The notes beneath the pieces are model-generated. The model searched no databases. It was not told the DNA's origin and worked only from the letters and a program-made list of their open reading frames with translations. 64,000 bases of DNA, taken from Lacimicrobium alkaliphilum (GTDB taxonomy: Bacteria > Pseudomonadota > Gammaproteobacteria > Enterobacterales > Alteromonadaceae). The first letter of the stretch is position 1; each line of letters opens with the position of its first letter. Both the position numbers and the translations under genes were made by a program. Positions 61,234 to 64,000 of this stretch are shown here, piece by piece. The DNA lies in NCBI RefSeq assembly GCF_002591895.1, contig NZ_NISX01000002.1, positions 124,001-188,000 of the forward strand, in the 5' to 3' direction.

Positions 61234-64000
61234 ATGTACAGGGAGGCGAATCTGCGCGCTTGGCTAATCACCATTCTCAGCTTGCCGCCTGTCAGTGTCT
61301 GCTCCGCAAGTTCTCTGATCGATGCTCTGGAGCAAATCTCCGAACACTACGGCGTCGCTATCGCTTATCCGAAGTCTGACGCAAATCAACACCAGGTCGA
61401 AAACTTAACGCTGGATAACAAAACCATATCTGAGATCCTTCATCAGGTAACAAAGAATACAAACCTGACATTTGATTTAACTGAGCAGGGTGTTTTGCTC
61501 AAAATAAAACAGCGTGCTCAGACGACTCAAGGTGTACCTTCTCAGAAACAAATTGAAGAAGTTAAGTTGGTTGCGCAGGCTTTAGAAACACAATCACCGC
61601 GGCTGGCTAACGTACGCGACGGGTACGCCTATTCTGTCGCAATGAAGCGTAAATCGGTGGGATTCTCAGATTCACTGGTTGCGTCCACTATTGCCGCTTA
61701 TCCACAACAAAATCTGGCCGAAGCATTGCTTCACATGCCAGGTTTGAGTGTGGAGCGCAATAAAGGCCTCGGTACCCGCATTAATGTGCGTGGATTGCCC
61801 TACTCATTTGCGCATATGTCCATAAATGGTATTGCCTCGGCGTCTGCTGGTTCTGGCAGAGAGTTAGAATTGGATATGTTTGCTCCTGAAATCGTGCAAA
61901 ACGTGACCCTCAAAAAGTCTTCTACGGCAGCGGATCATGAGGGTGGGATTTCTGGCAATCTCTATGTTCAGACTGCCCGGCCTTTTCAACAACCGAAGAA
62001 AAGCCTGATATTTTCAGCTGAGACTGCACACAATTCCATTTCAGAAAAGACCGACCCTAAGTTTTCTGTTCTGGCCAGTACCCGCGAACAAAACTGGGGG
62101 CTTTTAGCCTCACTGACAGTGTCGCGGCGAGTTAACCGCACTGACAGCAACTCAGAAGTCGGGTTTCGCCCATTGTCGCGCTGGCTGGAAAAAAGTGGCA
62201 CCCCGCAAAAACAACTGCAATCTGATCAGGCGGCAGCCGTGCTACTCAGAGACACAGATATAACAATCCATGACCGACAGGATAAAAATGAGACCGCACG
62301 CATCGTATTTGTGAATAAAATCGGTGATCGTGCCTACGTCAACTCACAGGACCGACTCGCCATCACAACCGCCTTACAGGCTCAGCTTACTCAACATACG
62401 CTGTTAAATTTTGACGCGATATATAGCGCGTATAACACATCTGAGGACGTTTATGATGCGGCGGCCTACTCGGCATCCAGTGACAGTACATTGGAAAAAA
62501 TCCATCAATATGACGCGACGACCTTAGCAGAGCACAACATTGTTGTATTGAGTGACGTGTCTTATGCCAGAACCCAACATGAAATGTTAAGCCGTGAAAA
62601 CCGTGGCAGTAAAGATTACCAGCAATACAGCCTGAGTATGACTCAACAGGCTGATTCGTGGCAATTCGATGGACTGCTGGGCTACTCAAAAGCAGATAAG
62701 TTCTCTGATAACAGCAACCTTAAACATACCGCCTATTTCCCCTCCCGCTCCCGCTTTACCGATACAGGAGGTGAAGTCTTGCACAGCACTAATCCGTTGA
62801 GTATTGATATGTACAACAGTCCGCAGTCCTATCAATTCGAGTCCTACGACATTACCGTTGATGACGTTGACGATAAAAAATATACCCTGCAGTTGGACGC
62901 AAAAAAAGCCTTTGATGCTGCAGCACTTTCATCAATACAGTTTGGAACACGCTACACAAAAACCTTGAAAGAGCGGCAAAATGGTTCACGGCGGGTCACG
63001 GCGCCGCATCAAGGTGATACCAGTTCCCTCAATAACCCATCTATGACAGACAGTGAATTAAATACTATTAGTCAGCTTGTGCCTGGCGGCAGTTACTCAC
63101 TGGCGGATGGGAGAAATCTTAACTGGCAACAGGTGGGCAATGATTATGCCCGAAAAACGTTTCGCTACCCTGGCTTACTGACCCCCTACGAACAAGCACA
63201 ATATTACCTGGTAGATGAAGTTGCACGGGTGTTATATGCAATGGCTGATTTTGATTTTTATCACAATCAAAACCGCTATGCCCTTAACCTAGGAATGCGC
63301 TATATCGATACCCTTGTTCAGTCGTCTGGCTATCACCAGTTTCAAAACAATGACGATAATGACAGCGCCACCAATCAGCCTGTTTCTCAGACCGGAAACT
63401 ATCAGCAGTGGCTACCCAGTATGAATGCCAGTATTGAGCTGAATCAGGACCTCCTGCTGCGTGGAGCTATGTCAAAAACCCTTATTCGTCCGGCACTTGA
63501 CGAAATCGCTTATCGAAGAAGTGTCAGCCTGGCTGACTTCAAGTTTCATGATGGCAATCCGAATCTCAAACCCACCATTGCGCAACAATGGGAGTTGGGT
63601 GTTGAGTGGTATTTACAACCTGAAGCTTTACTCTCTGTTTCCTACTTTGAAAAACAAATTGACAACGTTATTCGGGAGAGTCTGACGGGTGTCGCGCAAA
63701 ACGTCATTAAATATAATGACAACGGAACCATTGACGGAGTCTATGACTTCGACATCTACCAATATGTTAATGCCGATGGAAAATACACCATTAAAGGCAT
63801 CGAATTTATCGCACACTTACCTTTTGGCTTGTTTCATAAGAGCTTGCAGGGATTGGGTTTAAACAGCAATTACACGATTCTCAGCAATGGTCTGACTGCC
63901 GATTCTGACTTAAATATCCCCAGCTCTCCAGTCGGTTTGGCTGACGAAAGTATCAACCTGGCATTATTTTACGAGCGAGACGATGTTGATGTGCATTTTT
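61234..64000 (+). CDS. TonB-dependent receptor 2 with N-terminal STN signalling domain (3' truncated by window edge)
   Basis: The frame is open from the ATG at 61234 to the window end (922 complete codons, no stop). A signal peptide (AWLITILSLPPVSVCSAS) is followed by an STN domain at about residues 27-95 (SLIDALEQISEHYGVAIAYP, then NLTLDNKTISEILHQV and FDLTEQGVLLKIK). A linker, plug (YPQQNLAEALLHMPGLSVERNKGLGTRINVRGLP) and most of the barrel come next. It is a clear full-length paralogue of receptor 1 (shared NSISEKTDPKF, RTDSNS, FRPLSRWLEKSG and AYSASS segments). It is the transducer expected to talk to the FecR protein 75 bases upstream. The start has only a weak Shine-Dalgarno. Confidence 0.92.
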   Translation, partial: MYREANLRAWLITILSLPPVSVCSASSLIDALEQISEHYGVAIAYPKSDANQHQVENLTLDNKTISEILHQVTKNTNLTFDLTEQGVLLKIKQRAQTTQGVPSQKQIEEVKLVAQALETQSPRLANVRDGYAYSVAMKRKSVGFSDSLVASTIAAYPQQNLAEALLHMPGLSVERNKGLGTRINVRGLPYSFAHMSINGIASASAGSGRELELDMFAPEIVQNVTLKKSSTAADHEGGISGNLYVQTARPFQQPKKSLIFSAETAHNSISEKTDPKFSVLASTREQNWGLLASLTVSRRVNRTDSNSEVGFRPLSRWLEKSGTPQKQLQSDQAAAVLLRDTDITIHDRQDKNETARIVFVNKIGDRAYVNSQDRLAITTALQAQLTQHTLLNFDAIYSAYNTSEDVYDAAAYSASSDSTLEKIHQYDATTLAEHNIVVLSDVSYARTQHEMLSRENRGSKDYQQYSLSMTQQADSWQFDGLLGYSKADKFSDNSNLKHTAYFPSRSRFTDTGGEVLHSTNPLSIDMYNSPQSYQFESYDITVDDVDDKKYTLQLDAKKAFDAAALSSIQFGTRYTKTLKERQNGSRRVTAPHQGDTSSLNNPSMTDSELNTISQLVPGGSYSLADGRNLNWQQVGNDYARKTFRYPGLLTPYEQAQYYLVDEVARVLYAMADFDFYHNQNRYALNLGMRYIDTLVQSSGYHQFQNNDDNDSATNQPVSQTGNYQQWLPSMNASIELNQDLLLRGAMSKTLIRPALDEIAYRRSVSLADFKFHDGNPNLKPTIAQQWELGVEWYLQPEALLSVSYFEKQIDNVIRESLTGVAQNVIKYNDNGTIDGVYDFDIYQYVNADGKYTIKGIEFIAHLPFGLFHKSLQGLGLNSNYTILSNGLTADSDLNIPSSPVGLADESINLALFYERDDVDVHF

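Overview
The window looks like a chromosomal segment of a marine-type gammaproteobacterium, most likely an Alteromonadales/Alteromonadaceae member. This is an inference from gene content: divergent mdh/argR, an Oar-like TonB receptor, DbpA, GlnK-Amt, several large TonB-dependent receptors and a NavAb-type sodium channel. No rRNA, tRNA, CRISPR array, prophage or insertion sequence was recognised. Both ends cut a gene: ispB at the left edge and a TonB receptor at the right edge.

Layout. 1-5 kb: housekeeping genes (ispB 3' end, a Gfo/Idh/MocA oxidoreductase, mdh, argR) and a secreted EEP-family nuclease/phosphatase. 5-8 kb: an Oar-like TonB receptor. 8.3-10.2 kb: an overlapping pair, a membrane-anchored PhnD-like binding protein and a two-TM protein with a cytoplasmic C-terminal domain. 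10.3-14.7 kb: uridine kinase, NupC-type nucleoside transporter, a 2OG-Fe(II) oxygenase and a PafA-like phosphomonoesterase, consistent with nucleotide/nucleoside scavenging. 14.8-19.4 kb: an unusual DyP-family protein, gamma-glutamyltransferase, and amt-glnK behind a clear sigma-54 promoter with an NtrC box. 19.6-27.6 kb: pldA, a 5'-truncated M28 peptidase remnant, a TPR/transglutaminase-like lipoprotein, and a probable operon dbpA-ABC exporter-STAS-like-M28 peptidase. 27.9-38.7 kb: sodium channel, periplasmic binding protein, pyrC, a two-component-propeller diguanylate cyclase, DCC/DUF3429 pair, RND efflux pump.

39-42 kb is an accessory block on one strand (STAS-like, cupin, small orphan, HEPN-like protein, ParE-type toxin-antitoxin) with attC-like palindromes. 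42.3-47.2 kb: choline dehydrogenase, BCCT transporter, lipid kinase. 47.4-54.7 kb: a STAS-like protein, an intact padR next to a partner gene ruined by an internal deletion, a TPR-sulfotransferase/TonB receptor/nitrilase-family trio, a second toxin-antitoxin pair and a small orphan.

54.8-64 kb is the most system-like region: a periplasmic metallophosphoesterase, two full-length paralogous TonB receptors in divergent orientation, and between them an ECF sigma factor and FecR-type anti-sigma. Only one of the two receptors has an N-terminal STN signalling domain. I read this as a cell-surface signalling system that may control uptake of a phosphorylated nutrient; the ligand is unknown.

Recurrent short-repeat patches (heptamers) sit exactly at the 3' ends of genes at 3.7 and 14.7 kb.
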